Assembly: GCA_902596355.1 (NCBI GenBank)
Contig: CACJTS010000006.1
Span: 1 to 64,000, forward strand
DNA from: an uncultured Pelagibacteraceae bacterium
GTDB taxonomy: Bacteria > Pseudomonadota > Alphaproteobacteria > Pelagibacterales > Pelagibacteraceae
DNA: 64,000 nt
Reading direction: 5' to 3'
Below are positions 1-9,274 of the stretch, in pieces. The notes beneath the pieces were generated by a model. That model ran no database searches, was not told the origin of the DNA, and saw only the letters and a program-made list of their open reading frames with translations. A program made the translations under genes and the position numbers. Position 1 is the first letter of the stretch. Each line of letters opens with the position of its first letter.

Positions 1-1
1 A

Positions 2-1000
2 GAAAATAATAATATTAAAATTAAGAATTTATCTCTCAACGACTCTAATCAAATAATAAAAATTGACCAGGCAAATTTTAATTATTTAGATGCCGAGAAT
101 AAAAAAAATAATTACAATATAAAAAAAGTAGAAGGCCAAAATTATTTAATTGATGGCACTTCATTTAATGCAAATTCTTTAATTTCTAATTTACTAGATG
201 CCGATGATAAAAAAGAGAACAATCTTTTTGAAAATAACTTAAGTATGGACCTAAATTTTGAGGAAGTTTACTTTGATAAAATAAACTTTGTTAAGGATTT
301 AAATGGAAAGATTAATATTATTAATAATAAAGTAGAAGAAGCAGATATTTTGGCATTCTATAACAATTCACAAAATATAAATTTTACAATTAGAACAAAT
401 GATCAAGGTGAAAAAATTACTACTCTTTTCTCATCTAAGGCAAAACCCCTAGTAGATAGATACAAATTCATTAAAGGATTTAAAGATGATAGAGAAGGAT
501 ATTTAGACTTTTACTCTTTGAAAAAAGATGGAGTTTCAACTTCTAAATTAGTAATTGATAATTTTAAAGTTAAAGAAATTCCAGCATTAGCCAAGTTATT
601 GGCTCTTGCATCTCTTCAAGGAATAGCAGACTTACTTACAGGAGAAGGTATTAGATTCACAGATTTTGAAATGAATTTTACCAATCAAGATAAACTTATG
701 AAAATTCAAGAGTTATATGCAATTGGTCCAGCAATATCTATTTTACTGGAGGGATATATTGAGGAGGATAAATTAATTAGCTTAAGAGGAACCTTGGTTC
801 CAGCGACAACAATCAATAGATCTATTGCTTCAATACCTTTGCTTGGAGATCTATTGATTGGAAAGAAAGTGGGTGATGGTGTTTTTGGAGTCAGTTTTAA
901 AATTAAAGGTCCCCCCAAAGATTTAGAAACTACTGTAAACCCTATAAAAACTTTAACACCCAGATTTATTACTAGAACTTTAGAAAAAATTAAAAAATAG
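2..1000 (+). CDS. AsmA/YhdP-like envelope protein (DUF3971), C-terminal part
   Basis: The reading frame is open from base 2, so the gene begins upstream of the window; only the last 332 codons are present. The C-terminal portion carries the pattern of AsmA_2/DUF3971 proteins: a region about LLEGYIEEDKLISLRGTLVPA, then IPLLGDLLIGKK and VFGVSFKIKGP, then NPIKTLTPRF near the end. Members of this family (YhdP, TamB relatives) are large inner-membrane-anchored periplasmic proteins implicated in phospholipid transport to the outer membrane; that role is family knowledge. The gene converges on tyrS, and the two stop codons touch. Family assignment is fairly secure; the exact function is not. Confidence 0.75.
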   Translation, partial: ENNNIKIKNLSLNDSNQIIKIDQANFNYLDAENKKNNYNIKKVEGQNYLIDGTSFNANSLISNLLDADDKKENNLFENNLSMDLNFEEVYFDKINFVKDLNGKINIINNKVEEADILAFYNNSQNINFTIRTNDQGEKITTLFSSKAKPLVDRYKFIKGFKDDREGYLDFYSLKKDGVSTSKLVIDNFKVKEIPALAKLLALASLQGIADLLTGEGIRFTDFEMNFTNQDKLMKIQELYAIGPAISILLEGYIEEDKLISLRGTLVPATTINRSIASIPLLGDLLIGKKVGDGVFGVSFKIKGPPKDLETTVNPIKTLTPRFITRTLEKIKK

Positions 1001-2230
1001 TTAATTTAATTCTATTTTAATATGCCTTTTTTTTCCTAGGGAAAGTTTAAGATAGTTATCTTTAAATAAATTTTTATTTATTTCGAATTTTTCATCTGAA
1101 ATAATATCGTCATTTATTTTAACCGCATTCCCTTTTATTAGTCTTCTGATTTCACTTTTCGAGTTTTCTAGTTTAGATAATAAAACAAGGTCTACTATAT
1201 TTATTTTTTCTTCTATTTTATTTGATTGAATATTAACTTTAGGTATGTTCGAACCCAGAGTGTTTCCGGAAAAAGCTTCTTTTGCTGCTTGCTCAGAATT
1301 TTTAGCTGCTTCCTTTCCATGTAACATTTCTGTGGTTTTATTTGCAAGTAGTATTTTTAATTCATTAATATCTTTATCTTTAATTGTTTCTATTTCCTTA
1401 ATTTCAATTTCGGTAAACATTTTTAAAAATTTAATTACATCTCTATCATCTACGTTTCTCCAAAACTGCCAATAATCATAAGCTGATAGGTATTTTTCAT
1501 CCAACCAAATTGCTCCATTTTCAGTTTTTCCCATTTTAGTACCAGTTGCTAGTGTAATTAAGGGAGTTGTTAATCCAAAGGTTTGATTGTTAGAATATCT
1601 TTTTACAAGCTCAACACCATTAACAATGTTTCCCCATTGATCTGAACCTCCAATTTGCAAAACACAATTTTCTTTCCTATTTAATTCAAGAAAATCATAT
1701 GCTTGTAAAATCATATAATTAAACTCCATGTAGCTTAGTGATTGTTCTCTATCTAATCTGAGTTTAACACTATCAAATGTTAGCATTCTATTTATTGTGA
1801 AATGTTTTCCTATATCTCTTAAAAATGAAATATAATTTAAGTCCTTAAGCCAAGTATAGTTATTTACAAATATCGGTTTTGTATTTGGATCATCATTATC
1901 TAAAAATTTTTTTAAAATATTCTTGATATTTTCAATATTTTTTTCAATCTCTCCTTCACTTAATATTTTTCTAGTTTTATCTTTACCAGATGGATCACCA
2001 ATTCTTGTAGTTCCTCCACCAAGTAAAACTATTGGTCGATGTCCATTTTTTTGAAGTAGTCGCAAACACATAATTTGCAATAAACTACCCACATGTAGAC
2101 TTTCAGCCGTACAATCAAAACCTATATAACCTTTTATTTTTTCTTCATCTAATTGTTTAGATAATTCATCTTCGCTTGTGCATTGATAGAAAAAACCTCT
2201 ATCTTTAAATTCTTTTAAAAATTTATTCAT
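1001..2230 (-). CDS. tyrS: Tyrosyl-tRNA synthetase
   Basis: Charges tRNA-Tyr with tyrosine in the cytoplasm (class I aminoacyl-tRNA synthetase). The 409-residue protein has the usual bacterial length. The HIGH-type motif is HVGSL at residues 46-50, the tyrosine-binding QIGGSDQWGN segment lies at about 192-201, and the KMSKS loop is KMGKT at 232-236. The last about 65 residues form an S4-like RNA-binding domain. The start gives MNKFLKEFKDRGFFYQCT, typical of the family N-terminus. It is divergent from anmK with only 45 bases between the starts, so the two promoters must overlap. Identification is confident. Confidence 0.96.
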   Translation of the reverse strand: MNKFLKEFKDRGFFYQCTSEDELSKQLDEEKIKGYIGFDCTAESLHVGSLLQIMCLRLLQKNGHRPIVLLGGGTTRIGDPSGKDKTRKILSEGEIEKNIENIKNILKKFLDNDDPNTKPIFVNNYTWLKDLNYISFLRDIGKHFTINRMLTFDSVKLRLDREQSLSYMEFNYMILQAYDFLELNRKENCVLQIGGSDQWGNIVNGVELVKRYSNNQTFGLTTPLITLATGTKMGKTENGAIWLDEKYLSAYDYWQFWRNVDDRDVIKFLKMFTEIEIKEIETIKDKDINELKILLANKTTEMLHGKEAAKNSEQAAKEAFSGNTLGSNIPKVNIQSNKIEEKINIVDLVLLSKLENSKSEIRRLIKGNAVKINDDIISDEKFEINKNLFKDNYLKLSLGKKRHIKIELN

Positions 2231-2275
2231 AAGTTTATAGTTACAATATACAAATTTTTTTTAAAAAACATATCA

Positions 2276-3418
2276 ATGAAAAAAAAATTATATACTGCAA
2301 TTGGACTAATGAGCGGAACATCTATGGATGGTATTGATTTATCTATAATTAGTTCAGATGGATACAATGAATTTTCAAATATTTTAGATGATTATTATGA
2401 ATATGATAAAAATCTTCATGATGAGTTAGTTCGATTAAGAGATTTAGTCTTAACAAAGAAAGATCTTTTACAAAATTCAGAAAAATTAAGAGAATTAGAG
2501 CGTAATTTAACTCTTTTTCATGCTGATGCAGTTAATCAATCATTAAAAAAACATAGAGATGCGATTGATTTGATAGGTTTTCATGGCCAAACAATTTTTC
2601 ATAACCCAAATGAGAAAATCACCAATCAATTAGGAGATGGGAAATTGTTATCTCAAATAGTCAAAAAAAAAGTCATATATGATTTTAGACAAGCTGATAT
2701 TCAAAATAATGGCCAAGGCGCACCTTTAACACCAATTTTTCATCATATTTTATCAAAAAAAATTAATCAAAATTTTAATATTAATTTTCCAATAGGTTTC
2801 TTAAATATTGGTGGTATCGCAAATGTTACAAAAGTTATTAATGATTCAGATAATTTTCAAAATAATCTTTCTGCTTTTGATATAGGCCCAGGTAATTGTT
2901 TGATTGATGAATGGGTAAGAAATAATTCCAATAAAAAATTTGATAAAAATGGTGAACTATCTAAAGTAGGGAAAGTTGATCAATTAATTTTAAATCAAGC
3001 AATAGATAATTTTAAAATAAATTCTTACTCCCAGTCATTGGATATTAAAAATTTTGATGTATCTTTTGCAAGAGGTTTATCTTTAGAAGATGGATGTGCT
3101 ACTATAACAGACTTTACAGCATATTTAATTGCAGAAGGGTTGAAATATATTAGTCAAGAAAATAGTATTACATTTTTGCTCTGTGGTGGTGGTAGAAAAA
3201 ACATTAATTTAATTAATCGTATAAAAAGTTACATATCAAATGAAAATTATATTAATTTGAAAAGTATAGATAATTATAATTTAAATGGTGATTATATTGA
3301 ATCCCAGGCATTTGGATTTTTAGCTATAAGGTCTTTTTTAAATTTACCAATCTCTTTTAGTACAACAACTGGATGTAAAGAATTTACAGTTGGTGGAAAA
3401 CTGGCTGAAAATTTTTAA
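2276..3418 (+). CDS. anmK: Anhydro-N-acetylmuramic acid kinase
   Basis: Phosphorylates and hydrates 1,6-anhydro-N-acetylmuramic acid to MurNAc-6-phosphate in cell-wall recycling. The N-terminal ATP-binding signature GLMSGTSMDGID is at residues 10-21, and later family motifs are visible: GFHGQTIFHNP, DFRQADIQNNGQGAPLTPIF and FDIGPGNCLIDEW. The length (380) is normal. anmK is next to tyrS in many alphaproteobacteria, which supports the call. The gene overlaps the convergent hydrolase gene by 4 bases. No downstream MurQ etherase gene is seen in this window. Confidence 0.95.
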   Translation: MKKKLYTAIGLMSGTSMDGIDLSIISSDGYNEFSNILDDYYEYDKNLHDELVRLRDLVLTKKDLLQNSEKLRELERNLTLFHADAVNQSLKKHRDAIDLIGFHGQTIFHNPNEKITNQLGDGKLLSQIVKKKVIYDFRQADIQNNGQGAPLTPIFHHILSKKINQNFNINFPIGFLNIGGIANVTKVINDSDNFQNNLSAFDIGPGNCLIDEWVRNNSNKKFDKNGELSKVGKVDQLILNQAIDNFKINSYSQSLDIKNFDVSFARGLSLEDGCATITDFTAYLIAEGLKYISQENSITFLLCGGGRKNINLINRIKSYISNENYINLKSIDNYNLNGDYIESQAFGFLAIRSFLNLPISFSTTTGCKEFTVGGKLAENF

Positions 3419-4071
3419 TATAGTGCTGTTTCTTTTTTAATATATTTATCAAGATGTTTAACTAAAGCATCGCTTGTTTTTGAAAAAAAATGATTAGCCT
3501 CTGATATTGCGTTAAATTCCACTTTGATTCCTTTTTGTGCGCTTAATCTTTTATCTAGTTCAGTAATATATTCTACTGGTACTAATTCATCTTTTTTACC
3601 ATAAGCAACCAAACCCGAAGTTGGACATGGAGATAAAAAAGAAAAATCATAAACATTTGGTTGAGGAGAGATTGCAATAAATCTATTTATTTCTGGTCTT
3701 CTCATTAGTAATTGCATTGCAATCAAAGATCCAAATGAAAATCCTGAAACCCAACATTGTGAATTATCAAAATTTTCTCTTTCTAACCAATCTAAAGCTG
3801 CCGCTGCATCAGCAAGTTCGCCTTGACCATTATCAAATTCTCCATCGCTTTTTCCAACACCTCTGAAATTTACTCTACAAACAGAAAAATCGTTATCCAT
3901 AAATGTATGAAAAGTATCTACTACTACTTTATTATTCATAGTTCCTCCATATTGAGGGTGGGGCTGCAATATTAAAGCAATTGGGGAAGTATTTTTTTTA
4001 CTTTTATAATATTTAGCCTCAAGTCTTCCTGCAGGACCAGGTATAAATATTTCTAAAATCTTGTTATCCAT
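3415..4071 (-). CDS. Alpha/beta hydrolase
   Basis: A 218-residue serine hydrolase-fold protein. The nucleophile elbow is GFSFGS (Ser112); the likely acid is Asp161 in YGKKDELVP and the likely base is His194 in EANHFF. An oxyanion-side PHPQYGGTM segment (about 38-45) and NFRGVGKSDG (about 68-77) are typical of the small alphaproteobacterial hydrolases often encoded near suf genes. No signal peptide is seen, so it is probably cytoplasmic. The substrate cannot be told from sequence. It is transcribed divergently from iscR, sharing the 137-base region that holds the IscR-type box. Confidence 0.85.
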   Translation of the reverse strand: MDNKILEIFIPGPAGRLEAKYYKSKKNTSPIALILQPHPQYGGTMNNKVVVDTFHTFMDNDFSVCRVNFRGVGKSDGEFDNGQGELADAAAALDWLERENFDNSQCWVSGFSFGSLIAMQLLMRRPEINRFIAISPQPNVYDFSFLSPCPTSGLVAYGKKDELVPVEYITELDKRLSAQKGIKVEFNAISEANHFFSKTSDALVKHLDKYIKKETALY

Positions 4072-4153
4072 AAGCGATATTGATTATTATTCTCAAAAAA
4101 AATGTACGTTTATCACAAGTCAGCGACAATATGTTAGTTTTTTTTTATACTCT

Positions 4154-4178
4154 AATCTTGACCATTTTAGTCAGGTAT
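4154..4178 (+). promoter_or_regulatory. IscR type-1-like operator upstream of iscR
   Basis: The 25-base site contains CTTGACC, a TTTT centre and TAGTCAGGTAT. Compared by eye with the E. coli IscR type 1 consensus (ATASYYGACTRWWWYAGTCRRSTAT), it fits at about 22 of 25 positions. It overlaps the putative -35 box of the suf promoter, so binding would block transcription. This implies autoregulation by the adjacent IscR-like protein, which is inference. Confidence 0.7.
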
Positions 4179-4185
4179 GTATAAA
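4158..4185 (+). promoter_or_regulatory. Putative promoter of the iscR-suf operon
   Basis: A -35-like TTGACC (4158-4163) and a -10-like TATAAA (4180-4185) are separated by 16 bases. The predicted start would be near 4192, leaving a short leader with AAGGG (about 4199-4203) as ribosome-binding site before the ATG at 4209. The -35 lies inside the IscR-type box. An alternative -10 (TATACT, 4146-4151) has no convincing -35. Confidence 0.55.
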
Positions 4186-4208
4186 AACCCTCAATTTAAG
4201 GGTAAAAT

Positions 4209-4634
4209 ATGAAACTTACATCAAAAGGTAGATATGCTGTAATGGCATTAGTGGATTTAGCTAAGTTTGACAATTTTAATCCAGTGTCGCTAAGAGATAT
4301 ATCATTAAGGCAGGGTATATCTTTAGATTACTTAGAACAAATTTTTTCTAAGTTAAAAAAAAATGAAATTGTTAAAAGTATTAGAGGAACACATGGAGGA
4401 TATGTTCTTAATAAAAACCCGAACGATATTAAATTAACAAATATTTTTCATGCAGTAGATGAAAAAGTAAAAACTGTTCAATGTAAAAAAGAATCTAAAA
4501 AAGGATGTAACGGTAAATCCACAAAGTGCATTACTCATAATCTCTGGGACGAATTAGAGATACATATAAATACATTCTTTGAAAATAAGAGCTTAAAAGA
4601 TTTAATAAATAACAATAAAGAGACTAGAGTTTAG
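4209..4634 (+). CDS. iscR: IscR-like Rrf2-family Fe-S regulator of the suf operon
   Basis: A 141-residue Rrf2-family transcription factor. The winged helix occupies the first about 80 residues ([18 protein letters not shown], then [14 protein letters not shown] and [10 protein letters not shown]). The cluster-binding segment has Cys92, Cys100, Cys107 and His110; E. coli IscR uses Cys92, Cys98, Cys104 and His107, so the ligand order is kept but the spacing is wider. IscR senses Fe-S status and represses Fe-S biogenesis genes when holo. It is the first gene of the suf operon: sufB starts one base after its stop. An IscR-type box lies upstream. Function is inferred but context is strong. Confidence 0.9.
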   Translation: MKLTSKGRYAVMALVDLAKFDNFNPVSLRDISLRQGISLDYLEQIFSKLKKNEIVKSIRGTHGGYVLNKNPNDIKLTNIFHAVDEKVKTVQCKKESKKGCNGKSTKCITHNLWDELEIHINTFFENKSLKDLINNNKETRV

Positions 4635-4635
4635 A

Positions 4636-6078
4636 ATGGATAACAGACAAAAAGAAATAAATAATTTAAAAGATTATAAATATGGTTTTTCAACAGATAT
4701 AGAAAATATTCAAGCCCCAAAAGGTTTGAACGAAGATGTTATTAAATTTATTTCTAATATTAAAAAAGAGCCTGAATGGATGCTTGAGTTTAGATTAAAA
4801 GCTTTTGAAAGATTCAAAGTATTAAAAGAACCAGATTGGCAGAAACCTAAATTTCCAAAAATAGACTATCAAGATTTATATTATTACTCTGCTCCTAAAA
4901 GTATGAAAGATAAGCCTAAGAGCTTAGATGAACTGGATCCAAAACTTTTAGAAACTTATAAAAAACTTGGAATTCCTTTGCAAGAGCAAGCGAGATTAAA
5001 TGGAATAGCCGTTGATGCTGTATTTGATTCAGTTTCTGTAGCTACTACTTTTAAAGATGAATTAACAAAACAAGGAATTATATTTTGCCCTATATCAGAG
5101 GCAATTCAAAATCACCCTGAATTAGTCAAAAAATATTTAGGCTCTGTAATCCCAACAAGTGATCATTTTTTTGCAACATTAAATTCAGCAGTTTTTACAG
5201 ATGGTTCTTTTGTATACATTCCTGAGGGAGTTAGATGTCCAATGGAGTTATCAACTTATTTTAGAATTAATGCATCAAATACAGGTCAATTTGAAAGAAC
5301 TTTAATTATTGCAGACAAAGGAAGCTATGTTAGTTACTTAGAAGGATGTACAGCTCCAATGAGAGATGAAAATCAATTGCATGCTGCTAATGTAGAATTA
5401 ATTGCACTCGATGATGCAGAAATAAAATATTCAACAGTTCAAAATTGGTATCCAGGAGATAAAGATGGCAAAGGTGGAATTTATAATTTTGTAACAAAAA
5501 GAGGTTTATGCAAGGGAAAAAATTCTAAAATTTCTTGGACACAAGTTGAAACAGGTTCTGCAATTACCTGGAAGTATCCTAGCTGTATACTTAAAGGAGA
5601 TAATTCTGTTGGTGAGTTCTATTCAATAGCAATTACTAACAATCATCAAAAAGCTGATACAGGTACCAAAATGATCCATTTAGGCAAAAACACTAAAAGC
5701 AAAATAATTTCTAAAGGAATATCGGCTGGTAGTTCAGATATGACTTATAGAGGCTTAGTTGATATTTCATCAAAAGCCAAAAATTCGACTAATTATACTC
5801 AATGTGACTCTTTATTAATGGGTAATAAATGTGGAGCTCACACTGTTCCTTATATAAAAAATAAAAATTCAGAATCTAATATTGCTCATGAGGCAACCAC
5901 ATCCAAGATAAGTGAAGAGCAGTTACATTATTGTCAGCAAAGAGGATTAAACCCAGAGGAAGCTGTTGGCTTGATTGTTAATGGTTTTTGTAAGGAAGTA
6001 TTACAACAATTGCCTATGGAATTTGCTGTAGAAGCTCAAAAACTTGTAGGTATCAGTTTGGAAGGAAGTGTAGGCTAA
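4636..6078 (+). CDS. sufB: SUF Fe-S scaffold subunit SufB
   Basis: Core scaffold of the SufBC2D complex, on which Fe-S clusters are built in the cytoplasm. The 480 residues match the family. Conserved SufB stretches are visible: [40 protein letters not shown], and near the C-terminus [10 protein letters not shown] with Cys399 at the position of the essential E. coli Cys405. The gene follows iscR by one base and overlaps sufC by one base (TAATG), implying translational coupling. Confidence 0.97.
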   Translation: MDNRQKEINNLKDYKYGFSTDIENIQAPKGLNEDVIKFISNIKKEPEWMLEFRLKAFERFKVLKEPDWQKPKFPKIDYQDLYYYSAPKSMKDKPKSLDELDPKLLETYKKLGIPLQEQARLNGIAVDAVFDSVSVATTFKDELTKQGIIFCPISEAIQNHPELVKKYLGSVIPTSDHFFATLNSAVFTDGSFVYIPEGVRCPMELSTYFRINASNTGQFERTLIIADKGSYVSYLEGCTAPMRDENQLHAANVELIALDDAEIKYSTVQNWYPGDKDGKGGIYNFVTKRGLCKGKNSKISWTQVETGSAITWKYPSCILKGDNSVGEFYSIAITNNHQKADTGTKMIHLGKNTKSKIISKGISAGSSDMTYRGLVDISSKAKNSTNYTQCDSLLMGNKCGAHTVPYIKNKNSESNIAHEATTSKISEEQLHYCQQRGLNPEEAVGLIVNGFCKEVLQQLPMEFAVEAQKLVGISLEGSVG

Positions 6079-6812
6079 TGCTTAAAATAAATAATTTAAA
6101 TGCAACGATTGACAATAAGTCTATTTTAAATGGGTTATGCTTAGATATAAATCCTGGTGAGGTTCATGCAATTATGGGTCCTAATGGATCTGGAAAAAGT
6201 ACTTTGTCCAACATTTTATCAGGAAAAAAAGGATATGAAGTTTCTGGGGAAGTTCTTTTTGAAGAAAAAGATTTATTTGAACTTGAAACAGAGGAAAGAG
6301 CACATAAGGGTATATTCTTAGCTTTCCAATATCCTTTAGAAATCCCAGGTGTAAATACAAATATATTTTTAAAAACTTCTTTGAATGCAGTAAGAAAAGC
6401 GAGAGGCGAGAAAGAGCTGGATGCTATTGAATTTTTAAAATTAGTTAAAGAAAAATCTAAAGAATTAAAATTTGATGAAGAAAAATTAAACAGACAATTA
6501 AATGTTGGTTTTTCTGGAGGAGAAAAAAAGAAAAATGAAATTTTACAAATGTCGTTGTTAGCGCCAAAATTATCAATCTTAGATGAAACTGACTCTGGTT
6601 TAGATATTGATGCTTTAAAGATTGTTGCCGATGGAGTTAATACATTGAGAGATAAAAACAATTCATTTTTAATTATCACACACTACCAAAGATTACTTGA
6701 TTACATAAAACCTGACTTTGTTCACGTTTTGATGAATGGAAAAATTGTAAAATCTGGTGGCCCAGATTTAGCTTTAGAATTAGAAAAAAAAGGATATGAA
6801 AATTTTAATTAA
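6078..6812 (+). CDS. sufC: SUF Fe-S assembly ATPase SufC
   Basis: ABC-type ATPase that drives conformational change of the SufBCD scaffold; it is soluble rather than part of a transporter. Walker A GPNGSGKST is at residues 34-42, the Q-loop at FQYPLEIPG (about 83-91), the signature FSGGEKKK at 145-152, Walker B with ILDETDSGLD at 167-176, and the switch His in ITHYQR. The FSGGEKK signature and the YPLEIPGV segment are specific to SufC. It starts within the sufB stop and sufD follows without a gap. Confidence 0.97.
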   Translation: MLKINNLNATIDNKSILNGLCLDINPGEVHAIMGPNGSGKSTLSNILSGKKGYEVSGEVLFEEKDLFELETEERAHKGIFLAFQYPLEIPGVNTNIFLKTSLNAVRKARGEKELDAIEFLKLVKEKSKELKFDEEKLNRQLNVGFSGGEKKKNEILQMSLLAPKLSILDETDSGLDIDALKIVADGVNTLRDKNNSFLIITHYQRLLDYIKPDFVHVLMNGKIVKSGGPDLALELEKKGYENFN

Positions 6813-8060
6813 ATGAAAGAACAATTACAAAAAGATTTTGATAACAGTATAAAAAATTTAAGTTTATCTCAAAAAGATATTGAAATAAAAAAATTTTGTT
6901 TAGACAATTTCATAGACAAAGGTTTTCCAAATAGAAAAGAGGAAGATTGGAAATTTTCAGATTTGAATCAAATAATAAAAAATAATATTGGAGAAATTAG
7001 TTTCTATAATGATCAAACATCCACTAATAAAGTTGATACATCTGTATTTGTCGATGGATTAGAGCATAATAAAATAGTTTTTATAAATGGTAGAATTGAA
7101 AAAATTGATTTTGAATATGAAAAAAAAGATCAAATAGAAATAATTGATCAATCAGAAACTATAAATGAATTTAAAAATAGCAATTCATTGTCTGACTTGA
7201 ACAATGCTTTTACTAATAAATGCTTTAAAATATTAGTAAAAAAAGGCTATCAATTAGTAAAGCCTCTTATTATTTATCATACAACAAATTCAAAAATTTG
7301 GTCTAAAAACATTAACTTACGACTTAATTTTGAACTAAATAAAGATAGCTCATTAAAAGTAATCGATTTATTTAACGATACATCTGAAAAGAATTTTTTA
7401 AATATATTTTACAATTTTGAATTAAAAGAAAATGCAGTCTTAAAAAACTATAAAATAGATAAATTAGAAAATAAAAATATTAAATATTCTTTTAACAATA
7501 TAGATCAAGATAAGAACAGTATTTCTGAAACATTTATTTTGTCCTCTGGATCAAATTTTTCTAAAAATGAGATAAATTGTAATTTAAATGGAGTTTATGC
7601 ATCAGCTTTTGTAAATGGTGTTTTTTCGTTGAGTAAAGATAAACATCATGAAATCAGATCAATAATAAATCATTTAACTGAAAATACAAAAAGCTATCAA
7701 TTAATTAAAAGTGTTTTAGATGAAAGTTCTAAAGCAGTATATCAAGGAAAAATATTTGTAAATTCAGATGCTCAGAAAACTGATGGATATCAACTGAGCA
7801 AAGCAATATTGTTAAATAAAAAATCTGAATTTAACGCTAAGCCAGAACTAGAAATTTATGCTGATGACGTTAAATGTTCTCATGGTTCAGCTTCAGGTAG
7901 TTTAAACGATGATTCAATATTTTATTTGATGTCTAGAGGTTTAAGTTATTATCAATCGAGAGAGCTATTAATAAATGGTTTTCTACTTGATGTTGTTGAA
8001 AAAATTACAGATTCGGAAATTAAAAACTTAATAAAGAATATGATTGGAATTAAAGAATGA
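6813..8060 (+). CDS. sufD: SUF Fe-S scaffold subunit SufD
   Basis: Partner of SufB in the SufBC2D scaffold. The 415-residue protein is divergent and lysine/asparagine-rich in its N-terminal half but keeps the conserved C-terminal core: YQGKIFVN, DGYQLSKAILL, AKPELEIYADDVKCSHGSA with His357 at the position of the E. coli SufD His360 needed for cluster assembly, and FYLMSRGLS. It begins directly after the sufC stop and overlaps sufS by 4 bases (ATGA). Confidence 0.95.
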   Translation: MKEQLQKDFDNSIKNLSLSQKDIEIKKFCLDNFIDKGFPNRKEEDWKFSDLNQIIKNNIGEISFYNDQTSTNKVDTSVFVDGLEHNKIVFINGRIEKIDFEYEKKDQIEIIDQSETINEFKNSNSLSDLNNAFTNKCFKILVKKGYQLVKPLIIYHTTNSKIWSKNINLRLNFELNKDSSLKVIDLFNDTSEKNFLNIFYNFELKENAVLKNYKIDKLENKNIKYSFNNIDQDKNSISETFILSSGSNFSKNEINCNLNGVYASAFVNGVFSLSKDKHHEIRSIINHLTENTKSYQLIKSVLDESSKAVYQGKIFVNSDAQKTDGYQLSKAILLNKKSEFNAKPELEIYADDVKCSHGSASGSLNDDSIFYLMSRGLSYYQSRELLINGFLLDVVEKITDSEIKNLIKNMIGIKE

Positions 8061-9274
8061 ACATTGATCAGATAAAAAAAGAATTTCCTATTTTTGATGA
8101 AAAAATTAAAAATAATGATTTAGTTTATTTAGATAGTGCGAACTCATCTCAAAAACCTAAGGTAGTTGTGGATAGAATTAACGAATTTTATACCAAACAA
8201 TTTTCAAATGTTGGTAGAAGCGTTCATTATCTTGCAGTTGCTGCTACTAATTTATATGAAAATACTAGAACATCTGTTCAAAAATATATTAACGCTAAAG
8301 ATAAAAATGAAATTGTTTTTACAAAGGGTGCTACTGAAGCATTAAATTTAGTTGCTAATACATTGGGTCAAAGTTACTTGCAGGAAGGTGATGAAGTATT
8401 GATTACAGAACTTGAGCATCATTCAAATTATGTTCCATGGCATTTCTTAAGAAAGTCTAAAAATATAAAAATTAATTTTGCTGAAATAAATGAAGAAGGT
8501 GAAATTACTCTTGAAGAAATAGAAAAGAAAATAACTCCAAAAACAAAGTTAATTTCAATCACTCATTTATCAAATGTAACAGGTGCAATTCTACCAGTAA
8601 AAGAAATTACACAGCTTGCGCATTCAAAAGGAATAATTGTTGTAGTCGATGGATGTCAGGGAGCACCACATTTAAAACTAGATATGCAAGATTTAGATTG
8701 TGATTTCTATGCAATTTCATGTCATAAAATGTATGGACCAACAGGTTTAGGAGTTTTATATGGTAAAAAAAAATGGTTAGAAGAATTACCTCCATATCAA
8801 GGTGGTGGAGGAATGATAAATGAAGTTAAAAAAGATAGGATTACCTATGGAGAATTGCCCAACAAGTACGAGGCAGGTACTATGGCCACAGCACAAGTGA
8901 TTGCTTTTGACCAATCAATAAAATTTTTAGAAAGTATTGGCATTGAAAATGTTATGAAACATGAAGCTGACTTAGTTGAATATGGACAAGAAATATTACA
9001 AAAAAATAATTCAGTTAAACTTATTGGAAATCCAAAAAATAAAGGAGGAGTGTTATCATTCACCATAGAAGGAGTTCACCCACATGATATAGCGACCATA
9101 TTGGATGAAGATGGAGTTGCTATAAGAGCAGGACATCATTGTTGTCAAATTTTACATGACAAACTAAATATCCCAGCAAGTGCTAGAGCATCAGTTGGTA
9201 TTTATAATACAAAAGAAGATTTAGATCAGCTAAACGAATCGATAAACAACTGTAAAAAGATATTTAATTTATAA
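8057..9274 (+). CDS. sufS: Cysteine desulfurase SufS
   Basis: PLP enzyme that takes sulfur from L-cysteine as a persulfide for cluster assembly. PLP lysine is Lys224 in SCHKMYGP; the catalytic cysteine lies in RAGHHCCQ (Cys362 or Cys363), within a group II desulfurase arrangement. Other family segments: YLDSANSSQKP near the N-terminus, TKGATEALNLVA, and EAGTMATAQV. The 405 residues match SufS. sufU overlaps its stop (TAATG). No sufE is present here, so SufU is the likely sulfur acceptor. Confidence 0.97.
   Translation: MNIDQIKKEFPIFDEKIKNNDLVYLDSANSSQKPKVVVDRINEFYTKQFSNVGRSVHYLAVAATNLYENTRTSVQKYINAKDKNEIVFTKGATEALNLVANTLGQSYLQEGDEVLITELEHHSNYVPWHFLRKSKNIKINFAEINEEGEITLEEIEKKITPKTKLISITHLSNVTGAILPVKEITQLAHSKGIIVVVDGCQGAPHLKLDMQDLDCDFYAISCHKMYGPTGLGVLYGKKKWLEELPPYQGGGGMINEVKKDRITYGELPNKYEAGTMATAQVIAFDQSIKFLESIGIENVMKHEADLVEYGQEILQKNNSVKLIGNPKNKGGVLSFTIEGVHPHDIATILDEDGVAIRAGHHCCQILHDKLNIPASARASVGIYNTKEDLDQLNESINNCKKIFNL

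Noticed and set aside
1000-1030. Weak AT hairpin (AAAATAG/CTATTTT) between the AsmA-like gene and tyrS as a terminator
   Set aside because: Seven AT-rich pairs with an 11-base loop are too unstable to call with confidence.
6164-6679. A 171-codon open frame antisense to sufC
   Set aside because: It lies wholly inside a strongly conserved SufC gene, has low-complexity Ser/Phe/Asn content typical of an antisense shadow, and lacks a ribosome-binding site.
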